The notes under the pieces are model-generated. The model searched no databases, had not been told where the DNA came from, and saw only the letters and a list, made by a program, of their open reading frames with translations. Positions 9,688 through 18,803 of a stretch of 64,000 bases of DNA are shown here, one piece after another. Location of the stretch: NCBI GenBank assembly GCA_017556765.1, contig JAFYME010000013.1, positions 1 through 64,000 on the forward strand, written 5' to 3'. The position numbers were made by a program, and so were the translations under genes. The stretch comes from Bacteroidales bacterium (lineage in GTDB: Bacteria > Bacteroidota > Bacteroidia > Bacteroidales > UBA932). Every line of letters starts with the position of its first letter. The stretch's first letter is position 1.

Positions 9688-11076
9688 ATGGCAGAAAAAT
9701 CAGCAATACCTGTAGAACTCGGCACAGAAAAGATCGGCAGGCTTCTGAAGCAGTATGCATTGCCGGCGATCATAGCGCAGACTGCGTCTTCGCTTTACAA
9801 CATGGTGGACAGCATCTTCATTGGGCAAGGTGTGGGTCCACTTGCCATTTCCGGCCTCGCGGTCACATTCCCGCTCATGAACCTCTCAACAGCCTTCGGC
9901 ACCCTTGTGGGAGCCGGAGCAGCGACAATGCTGTCTGTCCTTCTGGGTCAGAAGAACTATAAGGCTGCAAACAAGGTTCTCGGAAACGTAGTCAGCCTGA
10001 ACGTCATCCTCGGCCTGCTCTTCATGGCCGTTGCACTGATATTCATCGACCCGATACTCTATTTCTTCGGTGCCAGCGAAAACACCCTTCCGTACGCAAA
10101 GGAATACATACAGATCATCCTCTATGGAAACATAGTGACCCACCTGTACTTCGGCCTCAACGCCGCCATGCGATCTTCCGGAAATCCGAAGAAGGCGATG
10201 GCCCTGACCATATTCACTGTGGTGTTCAACACCATACTCGACCCGATATTCATCTTCGTGTTCGATATGGGCATCGCTGGAGCAGCATGGGCTACGGTAA
10301 TAGCGCAGACAGCAGCTATGATAGTGGTACTGAAGCACTTCAGCGACAAGAGCCGTGCATTCCACTTTGAAAAGGGCATATTCAAGCTTGACCCACGCGT
10401 CGCGAAAGACTCACTGGTCATCGGTATGGGACCTTTCCTTATGAATGCCGCCGCATGTCTCGTGACCCTTTTCATCAACCAGCAGCTGCGCGACTACAGC
10501 GGCGACCTCGGAATCGGCTCGTATGGAATCTGCAACCGTTTCATATTCATGTTCATCATGATATGTATGGGCCTGAACCAGGGAATGCAGCCGATCGCAG
10601 GATACAACTACGGCGCGAAGCAGTATTCACGCGTCAAGGAAGTATTCTGGATGACGGCGAAATTCGGAACGATCGTGACCACCATATGCTTCTGCATCGG
10701 TATGTTCATACCACGTCTTGCATCGGGAATCTTCACGCATGACGAAGCGCTTCTGAACATGTCGGCAGAGGGCATGAGGATTCTGACAATAGGCTTCCCT
10801 ATCGTTGGTTTCCAGATGATAGGAACAAACTTCTTCCAGTGCCTCGGCATGGTGAAGAAATCCATAATCCTGTCACTGTCGCGACAGCTTCTCTTCCTGC
10901 TCCCTCTTCTTTACTGCCTTCCTTTATGGATGGGAGCGAACGGAGTATGGATGAGTTTCCCTATATCGGATGTCCTGTCAGCCATCCTGACAGCCATCCT
11001 CCTGAGAAGACTGTTCAAGAAGTTCAACACGCTCAAGGACGGTGAGGAATCAACCATTCTCGGAAGTAACTTATAA
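9688..11076 (+). CDS. MATE-family multidrug/cation efflux transporter
   Basis: 462 residues with about 12 hydrophobic helices in two halves. Family features: ALPAIIAQTASSLYNMVDSIFIGQGVG at the N-terminus and the matching LNQGMQPIAGYNYGAKQY at the start of the second half, closest to the DinF/NorM-like branch of Bacteroidetes. Exports organic cations or metabolites using Na+ or H+; substrate unknown. Embedded in the nrnA-FKBP operon. Confidence 0.93.
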   Translation: MAEKSAIPVELGTEKIGRLLKQYALPAIIAQTASSLYNMVDSIFIGQGVGPLAISGLAVTFPLMNLSTAFGTLVGAGAATMLSVLLGQKNYKAANKVLGNVVSLNVILGLLFMAVALIFIDPILYFFGASENTLPYAKEYIQIILYGNIVTHLYFGLNAAMRSSGNPKKAMALTIFTVVFNTILDPIFIFVFDMGIAGAAWATVIAQTAAMIVVLKHFSDKSRAFHFEKGIFKLDPRVAKDSLVIGMGPFLMNAAACLVTLFINQQLRDYSGDLGIGSYGICNRFIFMFIMICMGLNQGMQPIAGYNYGAKQYSRVKEVFWMTAKFGTIVTTICFCIGMFIPRLASGIFTHDEALLNMSAEGMRILTIGFPIVGFQMIGTNFFQCLGMVKKSIILSLSRQLLFLLPLLYCLPLWMGANGVWMSFPISDVLSAILTAILLRRLFKKFNTLKDGEESTILGSNL

Positions 11077-11085
11077 GTCATAGCC

Positions 11086-11694
11086 ATGGAGAAGAAGATA
11101 ATCATCAATATCGGCAGACAGTTCGGAGGCGGAGGCCTCGGCGTCGCATATGAGCTCGGAAAGAAGCTCGGTATCCCAGTATATGACAAGGAACTGATCG
11201 CGAAAGCTGCCCAGGACAGCGGCTTCAGCAAAGGAATCTTTGAGGAAAGCGACGAGAAGAAGAGACTCTTCTCTCTTTCTTCCATCTTTGCCAGCAGATT
11301 CGGCGACACAGAGAACTACATGAGCGACAGAGGTCTGTTCAAGATGCAGAGCGAAACGATAAGGAAAATAGCGGAACAGGGGTCAGCAATCATCGTAGGA
11401 CGATGCTCGGACTATATCCTCCGAGACATGGAATGTACACTTGACGTATTCCTCACATCCCCACTGGAAGTGCGTGCAGCGCGTATTGCGGAGAGGAGCG
11501 GCCTGTCTTTGGAAGAAGCTGAAAAGCTTGCAGAGGAAAAGGACAGGAACAGGGCTGAATACTATAACTATTATACATTTACCGACTGGGGCGTAGCTTC
11601 CACATACGATCTTTGCCTTGATTCCAGCGTACTCGGAATCGAGGGTACAGCTGACATGATCATTGAATTTGCCCGCAAGGCAGGAAAACTTTAA
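11086..11694 (+). CDS. Cytidylate kinase-like family protein
   Basis: 202 residues, P-loop NTPase of the cytidylate-kinase-like group (AAA_26). The N-terminal P-loop-like segment is INIGRQFGGGGLGVAYELGKKLG, with several glycines but no canonical GKS/T. PVYDKELIAKAA follows. SAIIVGRCSDYIL and a lid rich in Arg/Glu lie C-terminal. True Cmk enzymes have a GPxGSGKxT loop, so this protein may have another nucleotide-linked role. Nine bases after the MATE gene. Confidence 0.85.
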   Translation: MEKKIIINIGRQFGGGGLGVAYELGKKLGIPVYDKELIAKAAQDSGFSKGIFEESDEKKRLFSLSSIFASRFGDTENYMSDRGLFKMQSETIRKIAEQGSAIIVGRCSDYILRDMECTLDVFLTSPLEVRAARIAERSGLSLEEAEKLAEEKDRNRAEYYNYYTFTDWGVASTYDLCLDSSVLGIEGTADMIIEFARKAGKL

Positions 11695-11697
11695 CGA

Positions 11698-12990
11698 ATG
11701 AAGAAAAGAAAGAAGATGTCAATCATATCCATAATGACAGCTGCCGCGCTTGCGACAGCTTTTATGATTTTTCACAAGCCCATACCGAAACCGGAAGACC
11801 TTGAGGGCCCGAGAATATACCTGAACGACACATTGAAGAACTCCATGTCAGAGATTCCTGAGCTTGCAGGGCTTGACAAGAAGGTGACAAAATACATGCG
11901 CGACTGGCAGCTGAAGGGTGCATCTCTTGCCATAATGCGCAATGACTCCCTCGTATATGCAAAAGGATACGGCTGGGCAGATGAAGAAAAAGGCTTGAAC
12001 ATGGAGCCATCAAACATCCTGCGTATGGCTTCGGTATCCAAGCTGATCACAGCCGTGGGCATCATGGTCCTTCAGGACAGGGACTCGCTCAGCATCAAGG
12101 ACACTGTATTCGGCCCGTCAGGAATCCTGAACGACTCTCTCTTCAACTCAGTGATCAAAGACCGCAACTATCATAAGATCACAGTCGAGCATCTTCTCAG
12201 ACATCAGGGAGGATTCTACCGCGATCCGCTGTTCTCTTCGAAGGACGTCATGCTTCAGATGAGACTTGACCAACCTCCTGTAAAGGAAGACTTCTACAAG
12301 CTCGTGCTCAGCCGTAAGGTCAGCTTCATGCCGGGACAATCCCAGAGATATTCGAATTTCGGCTACCTTCTGCTTTCTGAGATCATCGAAAAGGTATCTG
12401 GAAAACCTTATGAGCAGTTCATCCGCGAAGAGGTACTCAGACCTGCCGGATGCTTTGACATGCACATAGGAGGCTCATATTACGCCGACAAGCGCGACAA
12501 TGAAGTAAGGTATTACACCCACGAAGGCGACGGTAAATTCATCGAGGAATACACAGGAAGCGGCAGGATGGTAGAGCGCTGCTACGGAGGAAACAACATC
12601 CCTCTCCTTTCGGGTGCGGGAGCATGGTGCGCTTCTCCTGCTGAAATAGCAAGACTGGTAGCTTCGATTGACGGTCGTCCGGAGGTAGAGGACATCATAT
12701 CTCCAGAGGCCGTGGCTCAGATGACAGAATACTTCGACAAAGACACCTATTCACTCGGATGGAACGACACTGCTCCGGAGAAAGGCTGGAGCCGCACAGG
12801 CACGCTTTCAGGAACAACAGCTCTGGTAAAGTATTTCCCTGACGGCGAATGCTGGATAATGATCACAAACACCAGCACATGGCGCGGTCCAAGCCAGTCC
12901 CGCCAGACTGACGCCCTGTTTAAACAATGCAGGGAGCTCTACTCTGAGAAACTCCCTGCACGAAATATGTTCGAATTCCCTAGTCTATAA
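11698..12990 (+). CDS. Serine hydrolase, class C beta-lactamase / penicillin-binding-protein family
   Basis: 430 residues with an N-terminal signal anchor (residues ~7-26). The catalytic SxxK is SVSK in RMASVSKLITAVG. The YxN motif is YSN in YSNFGYLLLSEII, and the third motif is RTG in SRTGTLSG. Likely a periplasmic esterase or peptidoglycan/peptide hydrolase; nothing specifically indicates beta-lactam resistance. It ends the nrnA operon and overlaps the convergent GH28-like gene by 11 bases. Confidence 0.87.
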   Translation: MKKRKKMSIISIMTAAALATAFMIFHKPIPKPEDLEGPRIYLNDTLKNSMSEIPELAGLDKKVTKYMRDWQLKGASLAIMRNDSLVYAKGYGWADEEKGLNMEPSNILRMASVSKLITAVGIMVLQDRDSLSIKDTVFGPSGILNDSLFNSVIKDRNYHKITVEHLLRHQGGFYRDPLFSSKDVMLQMRLDQPPVKEDFYKLVLSRKVSFMPGQSQRYSNFGYLLLSEIIEKVSGKPYEQFIREEVLRPAGCFDMHIGGSYYADKRDNEVRYYTHEGDGKFIEEYTGSGRMVERCYGGNNIPLLSGAGAWCASPAEIARLVASIDGRPEVEDIISPEAVAQMTEYFDKDTYSLGWNDTAPEKGWSRTGTLSGTTALVKYFPDGECWIMITNTSTWRGPSQSRQTDALFKQCRELYSEKLPARNMFEFPSL

Positions 12991-14287
12991 CTACATTTTC
13001 AGAGTTATGCTGGGATACGGTCGGCAATACTCCTCTGCCGGAATCAGTACATCCATGCATGACTACATTCCTGCAGTTTGAAAGTACGAAACCGAGGCTG
13101 TCTTTCTGAGCCAGATCCAGGTTCTTAAGGGTCACGCCGGAAGAATAGCGGATATCGGCACCTTTTCCTGCAACAATGCTGCAGTCCTCTATCACGATAT
13201 TCTCAATGGTCTTTTCAGGAACGCCGCCGAAGTACATGGCCCTTGCAGCATCGCTGCATACCATATCGGTTATATGAATGTTCCTGAATGTCGGCGTCGT
13301 ACCGTCTGCCGGCACATAATCTATATCCACAGCAGCCTTCGGCTTATTGTAAAGGTCGAAGAACAAAGGATCAGCGGAAATATCAGTCATCATCATGTCA
13401 TTGACATACAGACCGTCCACAACCGCACCCGTACCCCTTGCACATATGAACCTGAAGCCATGGACTGCAGACAGTACGCGGCTGTCGGATATGCTGACGT
13501 TCTGAATGGTACCGGCCTTCGCTCCATCAACCACAAATGCGCCATTGCAATTCATGATGTTGCAATTGTCAGCAACCAGATTCCTTACCGACTTAAGACG
13601 GACTGCATCAGACTCTACATCAAAGGCCGAATTGACAAGAAGAACATTGGCACATGAATCCAGGCTCATTCCTTCACCACCTTTCGGATATGACGAATTG
13701 ACCTGTATATTACTGAATATCAGCTTGTCCGACCTCTTGGAGTCGATAATGATTCCTGAAGAATTACGGAAAATGCAATCCGCAAGAAGCACTGTCTCAC
13801 AATCTTCAACAGATACAAGAGAAGCCCCTGCAAGTTTCTTGGCATCACCGTTTCCGTCAATTATACCCCCACCTGTAATCGCAACATTACTTGCACCGGA
13901 AACGGAGATCATCGTCTGGCTGGAATCAGCCGCAAAGAGCAACACCGCATCATTAGTGACATGAAGCTCAATATTGTCCTTGAGTGTAAGCGGACCTGTA
14001 CGCCATATGCCCTTCGGTACCGTGAGACGTCCTCCACCGTTCTGGGCAAGTACATCGATCGCTTCTGCAAAATAAGACGTATTCATCGTAACTCCGTCAC
14101 CGACTCCTCCGAAATCCTCGACATTGACCGTACGCGGTTGAATATGAGGTTTATGGATGTTTTCCATTTCGAAAGGCAGCTCCCTGTAGAGATAAGAATA
14201 CTCGTAATCGGAGCTACAAGAAAGCAGGCTGACGCCGCAAGAGACGACGACAGCCAGCCTGATAAGCTTTGTATGTAATCTTTTCAT
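12980..14287 (-). CDS. GH28-like right-handed beta-helix lipoprotein, probably catalytically inactive
   Basis: 435 residues, lipobox LLSC at 21-24. NVEDFGGVGDGVTMNTSYFAEAI (residue 55 on) and GGGRLTVPKGIWRTGPL are typical of family GH28 polygalacturonases and related beta-helices. The catalytic positions are changed. The NTDG(I)DPDSC block reads GGEGMSLDSC (203-212), the DD block reads ESDAVRLKS (225-233), and the GHG histidine block reads CNGAFVVDG. It may be a binding protein or an enzyme with a different mechanism. Its ATG overlaps the buk stop (TAATG), so it is the last gene of the fermentation operon. Confidence 0.75.
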   Translation of the reverse strand: MKRLHTKLIRLAVVVSCGVSLLSCSSDYEYSYLYRELPFEMENIHKPHIQPRTVNVEDFGGVGDGVTMNTSYFAEAIDVLAQNGGGRLTVPKGIWRTGPLTLKDNIELHVTNDAVLLFAADSSQTMISVSGASNVAITGGGIIDGNGDAKKLAGASLVSVEDCETVLLADCIFRNSSGIIIDSKRSDKLIFSNIQVNSSYPKGGEGMSLDSCANVLLVNSAFDVESDAVRLKSVRNLVADNCNIMNCNGAFVVDGAKAGTIQNVSISDSRVLSAVHGFRFICARGTGAVVDGLYVNDMMMTDISADPLFFDLYNKPKAAVDIDYVPADGTTPTFRNIHITDMVCSDAARAMYFGGVPEKTIENIVIEDCSIVAGKGADIRYSSGVTLKNLDLAQKDSLGFVLSNCRNVVMHGCTDSGRGVLPTVSQHNSENVVID

Positions 14288-15402
14288 TAGAAATGATCCG
14301 GATGATAATATTTTATGTCAAACTCGCCGGCAAGTATTCCATATCCGTTTTCGGCAAGAGACTCAAGCTCGTTTTCTCCGGCATATACCTCCACAGGAGC
14401 TATGAAACCTACACGTGCCTTGATATCCTCGACCATTGCCTTGTTGTGGGCGATTCCTCCTGTCAGGACAATGGCATCCACCTTGCCTCCTACAACTGTC
14501 GCAAGCGCTCCGACATACTTGGCTACAGAAACCGCAAATCCCTTCAGGAATGTAGCGCAAGCCTCTTCACCGGCTTCAGCACGAGCGGCTATCTCGCGCA
14601 TGTCATTTGTACCGAAGTATGCTACAGCACCACCCTTTCCCACGAGCTTCTTCTTGATCTCGTCCTTGGTATACTGACCGCTGAAGCACATCTCTACGAG
14701 AGGGAAGCCAGGCACAGAACCTGCACGCTCCGGGCTTATAGGGCCGTCGCCGCCGAGAGCGTCGTTTGTATCGATCACAAGGCCGTTTCTATGGAGGGAA
14801 ACAGAAGAGCCGCCACCCATATGTGCCACGATCACAGTCACTTCCTTGTTGGTCTTGCCTACGCTGCGGGCATATCTGCGGACCATAGCGCGTGAGTTCA
14901 ATGCATGGAAAAGAGTCCTTCGTGGGAACTCAGGAAGACCTCCGACCTTTACTTCAGGAAGCATCTCATCAGCCATAGGAGGGTCAGCGATGAATGCACG
15001 GCACTTTCCTTCGATCCCTTTGGCTGCACGGGTTTCATTGACCATGACAGCGATATCGTCTGCGATCAACGCGCTGAGATTGCACGCATGAGCTCCTTCC
15101 TTCGCCGCCATCAAGGCATCACGCATCTCCTGATTGACCTCATACACGCCGGTTCTGATAGGAGTTATGAGACCTCCGCGGGCCATGGCCACATCGATTG
15201 TCTCCAAGGCGATGCCCTTCTCAGCAAGAAAATCCGTAATAGTATCACGGCGCATGCCACCCTGATCCATAACAGACTTATACTGAGCGACTTCCTCCGC
15301 AGAATGTGTGAGATTCTTTTCAAAAAGCATCTCACCCGCATCATAAAATCCGATCTTTGTCGATGTAGATCCTGTATTGACAACTAAAATTCTTCCTTCC
15401 AT
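14287..15402 (-). CDS. buk: Butyrate kinase
   Basis: 371 residues starting at MEGRILVVNTGSTSTKIGFYD (ATG at 15402); an upstream in-frame ATG at 15432 would start in the inter-gene palindrome. Acetokinase-family ATPase: phosphate-1 loop NTGSTSTK, VAHMGGGSSVSLH, SGQYT and VLTGGIAHN. The GGxSV and SGxYT-type motifs fit butyrate or branched-chain acid kinases better than acetate kinase. Makes ATP from butyryl phosphate, the product of the ptb gene just upstream. Confidence 0.93.
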   Translation of the reverse strand: MEGRILVVNTGSTSTKIGFYDAGEMLFEKNLTHSAEEVAQYKSVMDQGGMRRDTITDFLAEKGIALETIDVAMARGGLITPIRTGVYEVNQEMRDALMAAKEGAHACNLSALIADDIAVMVNETRAAKGIEGKCRAFIADPPMADEMLPEVKVGGLPEFPRRTLFHALNSRAMVRRYARSVGKTNKEVTVIVAHMGGGSSVSLHRNGLVIDTNDALGGDGPISPERAGSVPGFPLVEMCFSGQYTKDEIKKKLVGKGGAVAYFGTNDMREIAARAEAGEEACATFLKGFAVSVAKYVGALATVVGGKVDAIVLTGGIAHNKAMVEDIKARVGFIAPVEVYAGENELESLAENGYGILAGEFDIKYYHPDHF

Positions 15403-15420
15403 AGGATATCTTATTAAAAG

Positions 15421-15446
15421 ATGCCCGATCAAGGTCGGGCATGACG
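15421..15446 (+). repeat. Dispersed REP-like palindrome, copy R2
   Basis: ATGCCCGATC and GGTCGGGCAT pair around a short centre, followed by GACG as in the other copies. It fills most of the 46-base gap between ptb and buk and would form a stable hairpin in the operon mRNA, where it could stabilise or attenuate the transcript. That role is inference. Confidence 0.7.
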
Positions 15447-15448
15447 AT

Positions 15449-16357
15449 TTATTTCACTGACATTGCAGCGATTGCAATGGAATTGAGCTTTGTATCGATG
15501 CTGTCCGCACGACTTGAAAGCACGCATGGAACCTTTGCACCGACGAGGATTCCTGCCTGCTTCACACCCGGAACGAGCTTCGAATTTGCCTTGTAGAAGA
15601 CATTTCCAGACTCGATATTCGGGAAAAGAAGACAGTCTGCATCTCCTGCCACAGGGCTTACAAGTCCCTTGATCTCAACACTTTCCTTATCGATAGCGAC
15701 ATCAAGAGCCAGAGGGCCGTCTGCCACGCATCCCTTGATCTGACCGCGGTCAACCATCTTTGCAAGCATTGCAGCCTCTATCGTAGCCGGCTGGCTAGGG
15801 AGAACCTGCTCTGTCGCAGCTATGATCGCAACCTTAGGCTTTGCTACTCCTACAGCCTTTGCAGTCCTTACAAGGAAGTCCATGATAAGCTGCTTCTGCT
15901 TGAAGTCCGGAGCCGGGATCACAGCCACATCACCTACGAACAGAAGCTTGTGATAGCTTGGGATCTCAAGGGTCGTACAGTGAGTAAGCGTGCCCTTCGG
16001 CGGCAGAAGTCCTGTCTCCTTGTTCAGGATCGCGCGGAGGAACTTATCTGTAGAGCAGAGTCCCTTCATAAGGAAGTCGCCCTGTCCCTCACGGATCATC
16101 TGCACAGCCTGAGCAACAGAAGGAAGCTCGTCAGGATTGTGCACTATAGTGAAGATGGACATATCCACGTCCTCTTCCTTGCAAGCCTGTGCTATAAGAT
16201 TCTCATCGCCCACGAGTGTCACATCCGCCAGTCCAAGCTCAACAGCCTTTGCCGCTGCAGCGATTGTATGGCTGTCTACGCCCCATGCGGCAACCATTCT
16301 CTTCCTCGCTCCCCTGCTGCGGAGTTCCGCGAAGATCTCTTCGAAAGTAGTAAACAT
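15449..16357 (-). CDS. ptb: Phosphate butyryltransferase
   Basis: 302 residues, PTA/PTB-family acyltransferase that exchanges CoA for phosphate on butyryl-CoA (or a related acyl-CoA). Signatures: GDENLIAQ after DVTLVG, LMKGLCSTDKFLRAIL, and the DFKQKQLIMDF region. The C-terminus ends AGILVGAKVPCVLSSRADSIDTK, typical of Ptb. Sits between ackA (3-base gap) and buk. Together they give substrate-level ATP from acyl-CoA. It is shorter than Pta, and no separate pta was seen in the window. Confidence 0.92.
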   Translation of the reverse strand: MFTTFEEIFAELRSRGARKRMVAAWGVDSHTIAAAAKAVELGLADVTLVGDENLIAQACKEEDVDMSIFTIVHNPDELPSVAQAVQMIREGQGDFLMKGLCSTDKFLRAILNKETGLLPPKGTLTHCTTLEIPSYHKLLFVGDVAVIPAPDFKQKQLIMDFLVRTAKAVGVAKPKVAIIAATEQVLPSQPATIEAAMLAKMVDRGQIKGCVADGPLALDVAIDKESVEIKGLVSPVAGDADCLLFPNIESGNVFYKANSKLVPGVKQAGILVGAKVPCVLSSRADSIDTKLNSIAIAAMSVK

Positions 16358-16359
16358 GA

Positions 16360-17571
16360 TTATTCTTCGTTCTGGACAATGTTCATTGTATCACGGGCGA
16401 TCATAAGCTCTTCATTAGTCGTGATAGCCGCGATCTTGACCTTTGAATCAGGGAGAGTGAGCATCACATCCTCACCGGCGATGACGTTTGCATCATAGTC
16501 GAACTTGACTCCCATATATGTAAGGTTCTCGCAAACGCGACGACGCAGACGTACATTGTTCTCTCCGATACCTCCTGTAAACACGATGAGGTCAACACCG
16601 TTCATTGCAGCAGCGTAAGCTCCGATGAACTTGGTGATATCGTATGTGAGCTTCTTGAGAGCGAGCTTCGCCTTTTCGTTACCCTCGTTCGCAGCCGCGC
16701 TGAGGTCACGTCCGTCAGAAGACACGCATGAAAGACCGAGCAGACCGCTCTTCTTATTGAGGACCTTACTCATCTCTGATGCTGAAAGTCCTTCCTTCTC
16801 CTGAATGTATGTAACGATCTCAGGGTCAATGTTTCCGCATCTTGTACCCATGATGAGACCTTCGAGAGGTGTGAATCCCATGGTTGTATCAATGGACTTT
16901 CCATTGAGTACGGCGGTAATCGAGCTACCGTTGCCAAGGTGGCATGTGATCACCTTTGAATTCTCAGGATCAAGACCGGCGAACTTCGCGCCCTTTGCAG
17001 ACACATATCTGTGGCTTGTTCCATGGAATCCATAGCGGCGGATGCCATACTTCTCATAATACTCATATGGAAGCGCATACATGTATGCATACGAAGGCAT
17101 TGTCTGGTGGAAGGCTGTATCGAACACGCCTACCTGAGGTACTGTAGGGAGGACTGCAGAAACAGCCTTGATGCCGAGGATGTTTGCAGGGTTGTGGAGC
17201 GGCGCGAATACAGAGCACTTCTCGAGCTGCGCAACCACCTTGTCAGTGATGAGCTGGCTGCATACGAACTCCTCTGCTCCATGCACGACGCGATGTCCTA
17301 CAGCCTCGATATCCTCAAGAGTATTGAGCACGCCATATTCCTTGTCAAGGAGAGCATCCATGACAGATCTGATGGCTACAGTATGGTCCTCGATAGGCAT
17401 TTCCTTAACGAGAGGCTCCTTTCCGGTCGCCTTATGCTTGAGGCAACCTGTTTCCATTCCGATTCTTTCGACAAGACCCTTGGCGATGAGATCGTAGACC
17501 TCGTCGCTCTTCATATCAAGAAGCTGATACTTAAGCGATGAACTTCCGCAATTGAGTACTAAGATGATCAT
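16360..17571 (-). CDS. ackA: Acetate kinase
   Basis: 403 residues, normal length. N-terminal MIILVLNCGSSSLKYQLLD is the adenosine/phosphate loop; GRRVVHG-type AVGHRVVHGAEEF, RRYGFHGTSHRYV and HLGNGSSITAV are diagnostic. Converts acetyl phosphate and ADP to acetate and ATP. First gene of ackA-ptb-buk-GH28-like. A good promoter lies at 17642-17674, leaving a leader of about 65 bases. Confidence 0.97.
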   Translation of the reverse strand: MIILVLNCGSSSLKYQLLDMKSDEVYDLIAKGLVERIGMETGCLKHKATGKEPLVKEMPIEDHTVAIRSVMDALLDKEYGVLNTLEDIEAVGHRVVHGAEEFVCSQLITDKVVAQLEKCSVFAPLHNPANILGIKAVSAVLPTVPQVGVFDTAFHQTMPSYAYMYALPYEYYEKYGIRRYGFHGTSHRYVSAKGAKFAGLDPENSKVITCHLGNGSSITAVLNGKSIDTTMGFTPLEGLIMGTRCGNIDPEIVTYIQEKEGLSASEMSKVLNKKSGLLGLSCVSSDGRDLSAAANEGNEKAKLALKKLTYDITKFIGAYAAAMNGVDLIVFTGGIGENNVRLRRRVCENLTYMGVKFDYDANVIAGEDVMLTLPDSKVKIAAITTNEELMIARDTMNIVQNEE

Positions 17572-17641
17572 TTTTCTATTGTTTTATTTTGATTTTCCGA
17601 GCTTAAGATTGAAAACCGGAAGAAATTCCAGTCCATCTTTG

Positions 17642-17674
17642 CAAAGTTATAAAAATAATCGCTACTTTCGCAAA
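17642..17674 (-). promoter_or_regulatory. Promoter of the ackA-ptb-buk operon
   Basis: Minus strand: TTTG (17674-17671), 21 bases, then TAACTTTG (17649-17642), matching both Bacteroidetes primary-sigma elements. On the plus strand TACTTTCG (17663-17670), a one-mismatch -7 box for comEC, overlaps it, so the two divergent genes may share a regulatory window. Confidence 0.65.
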
Positions 17675-17687
17675 AAACAGGTACGAA

Positions 17688-18803
17688 ATGAAAGTGGAGA
17701 GAGAGATTGCGGGGTTCACGTTACCTTTCGCCGCCGGCATACTCCTGATCAGCCTTGCCGGGAATCATTTTTTCAGCAGTCATCATGTCTGGGCTTCGGC
17801 ATCTCTCGGAGCCTGTTCTGTCATGCTCATGCATTGCATTCACCCTTCGCACAAGAATATCGGTACCATCGGCCGGGCCTTCCTTATCGGAGGTCTTGCG
17901 CTATGCCTGGGCATATTCTGCGGAGAATGCGGGAAGATATTGTCTGTCAGCTCATTGGACAGCGGATTGCTCATCCATGCCGAAAGATATGGAAAGCTGT
18001 TGCAGACAGCTGTCGACTCTATCCCGTTTTCTGACTCACAGACAAATGCCGTCATAAAAGCCCTGCTGACCGGAGAAAAAGCAGACATTCCCCCTTCCGT
18101 GACCGCTGCGTTCAGAGACAGCGGAGCATCGCATATCCTCGCCCTTTCAGGCTTTCATCTGGGAATCATTTACGGAATCGTCCGAGCGCTGCTGTCGGTC
18201 CTCGGCAACCGAAGGAAGGCATTGATTCTGCGGGCAGCGGCTACGATTGCAGCCTGCGGATTATATACAATGGCGACCGGTGCCGGACCATCGATTGTCA
18301 GAGCATTCCTGTTCATCACGCTCCATGAAACCGCAAGCCTGTCCCACCGCTATCACAGCACCGGCAGCATACTCCTTGCCGCCTTGTTCATACAGCTTGT
18401 CATTTCACCGGAATCAGTCACATCGGTCGGCTTCCAGCTCTCGTACGCCGCCATGGCCGGAATAGCATTCATCTTCCCATGGCTCAAGGGTTTATGGCCA
18501 GGAAATCCATACAAAGACAAAGGGTTCACAAAGGGTGTACGATGGGTCTGGAACTCAGCCGCAATGTCGATTTCATGTCAAGTCACGACCGGTCCTCTGG
18601 CATGGATATATTTCCAATCGTTCCCCCAGCATTTCCTGCCGACGAACCTCATCGTCCTCCCGCTCGCCGGCCTGGTCATCCCCTCCGCGCTCGCCACGCT
18701 CACGCTGCATTCCCTCGGCCTCTGCCCCGCCCTCCTCATCAAAGGCACGGAACTCCTAGTCAGCACAATGATCTCCGCCCTTGAGATCATCGCAACGATG
18801 TAA
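17688..18803 (+). CDS. ComEC/Rec2-family membrane protein, competence domain only
   Basis: 371 residues with about 9-10 hydrophobic helices. The ComEC core is clear: ALLTGEKADIPPSV, then SGASHILALSGFHLGIIYGI, then SPESVTSVGFQLSYAAMAGI. Full ComEC proteins in this phylum are near 700 residues with an N-terminal DUF4131 and a C-terminal metallo-beta-lactamase domain. Here the N-terminal part is short and the nuclease domain is absent, with the stop codon abutting the convergent apbE. It may be a natural short form or a truncation; DNA-uptake function is unproven. Confidence 0.82.
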   Translation: MKVEREIAGFTLPFAAGILLISLAGNHFFSSHHVWASASLGACSVMLMHCIHPSHKNIGTIGRAFLIGGLALCLGIFCGECGKILSVSSLDSGLLIHAERYGKLLQTAVDSIPFSDSQTNAVIKALLTGEKADIPPSVTAAFRDSGASHILALSGFHLGIIYGIVRALLSVLGNRRKALILRAAATIAACGLYTMATGAGPSIVRAFLFITLHETASLSHRYHSTGSILLAALFIQLVISPESVTSVGFQLSYAAMAGIAFIFPWLKGLWPGNPYKDKGFTKGVRWVWNSAAMSISCQVTTGPLAWIYFQSFPQHFLPTNLIVLPLAGLVIPSALATLTLHSLGLCPALLIKGTELLVSTMISALEIIATM

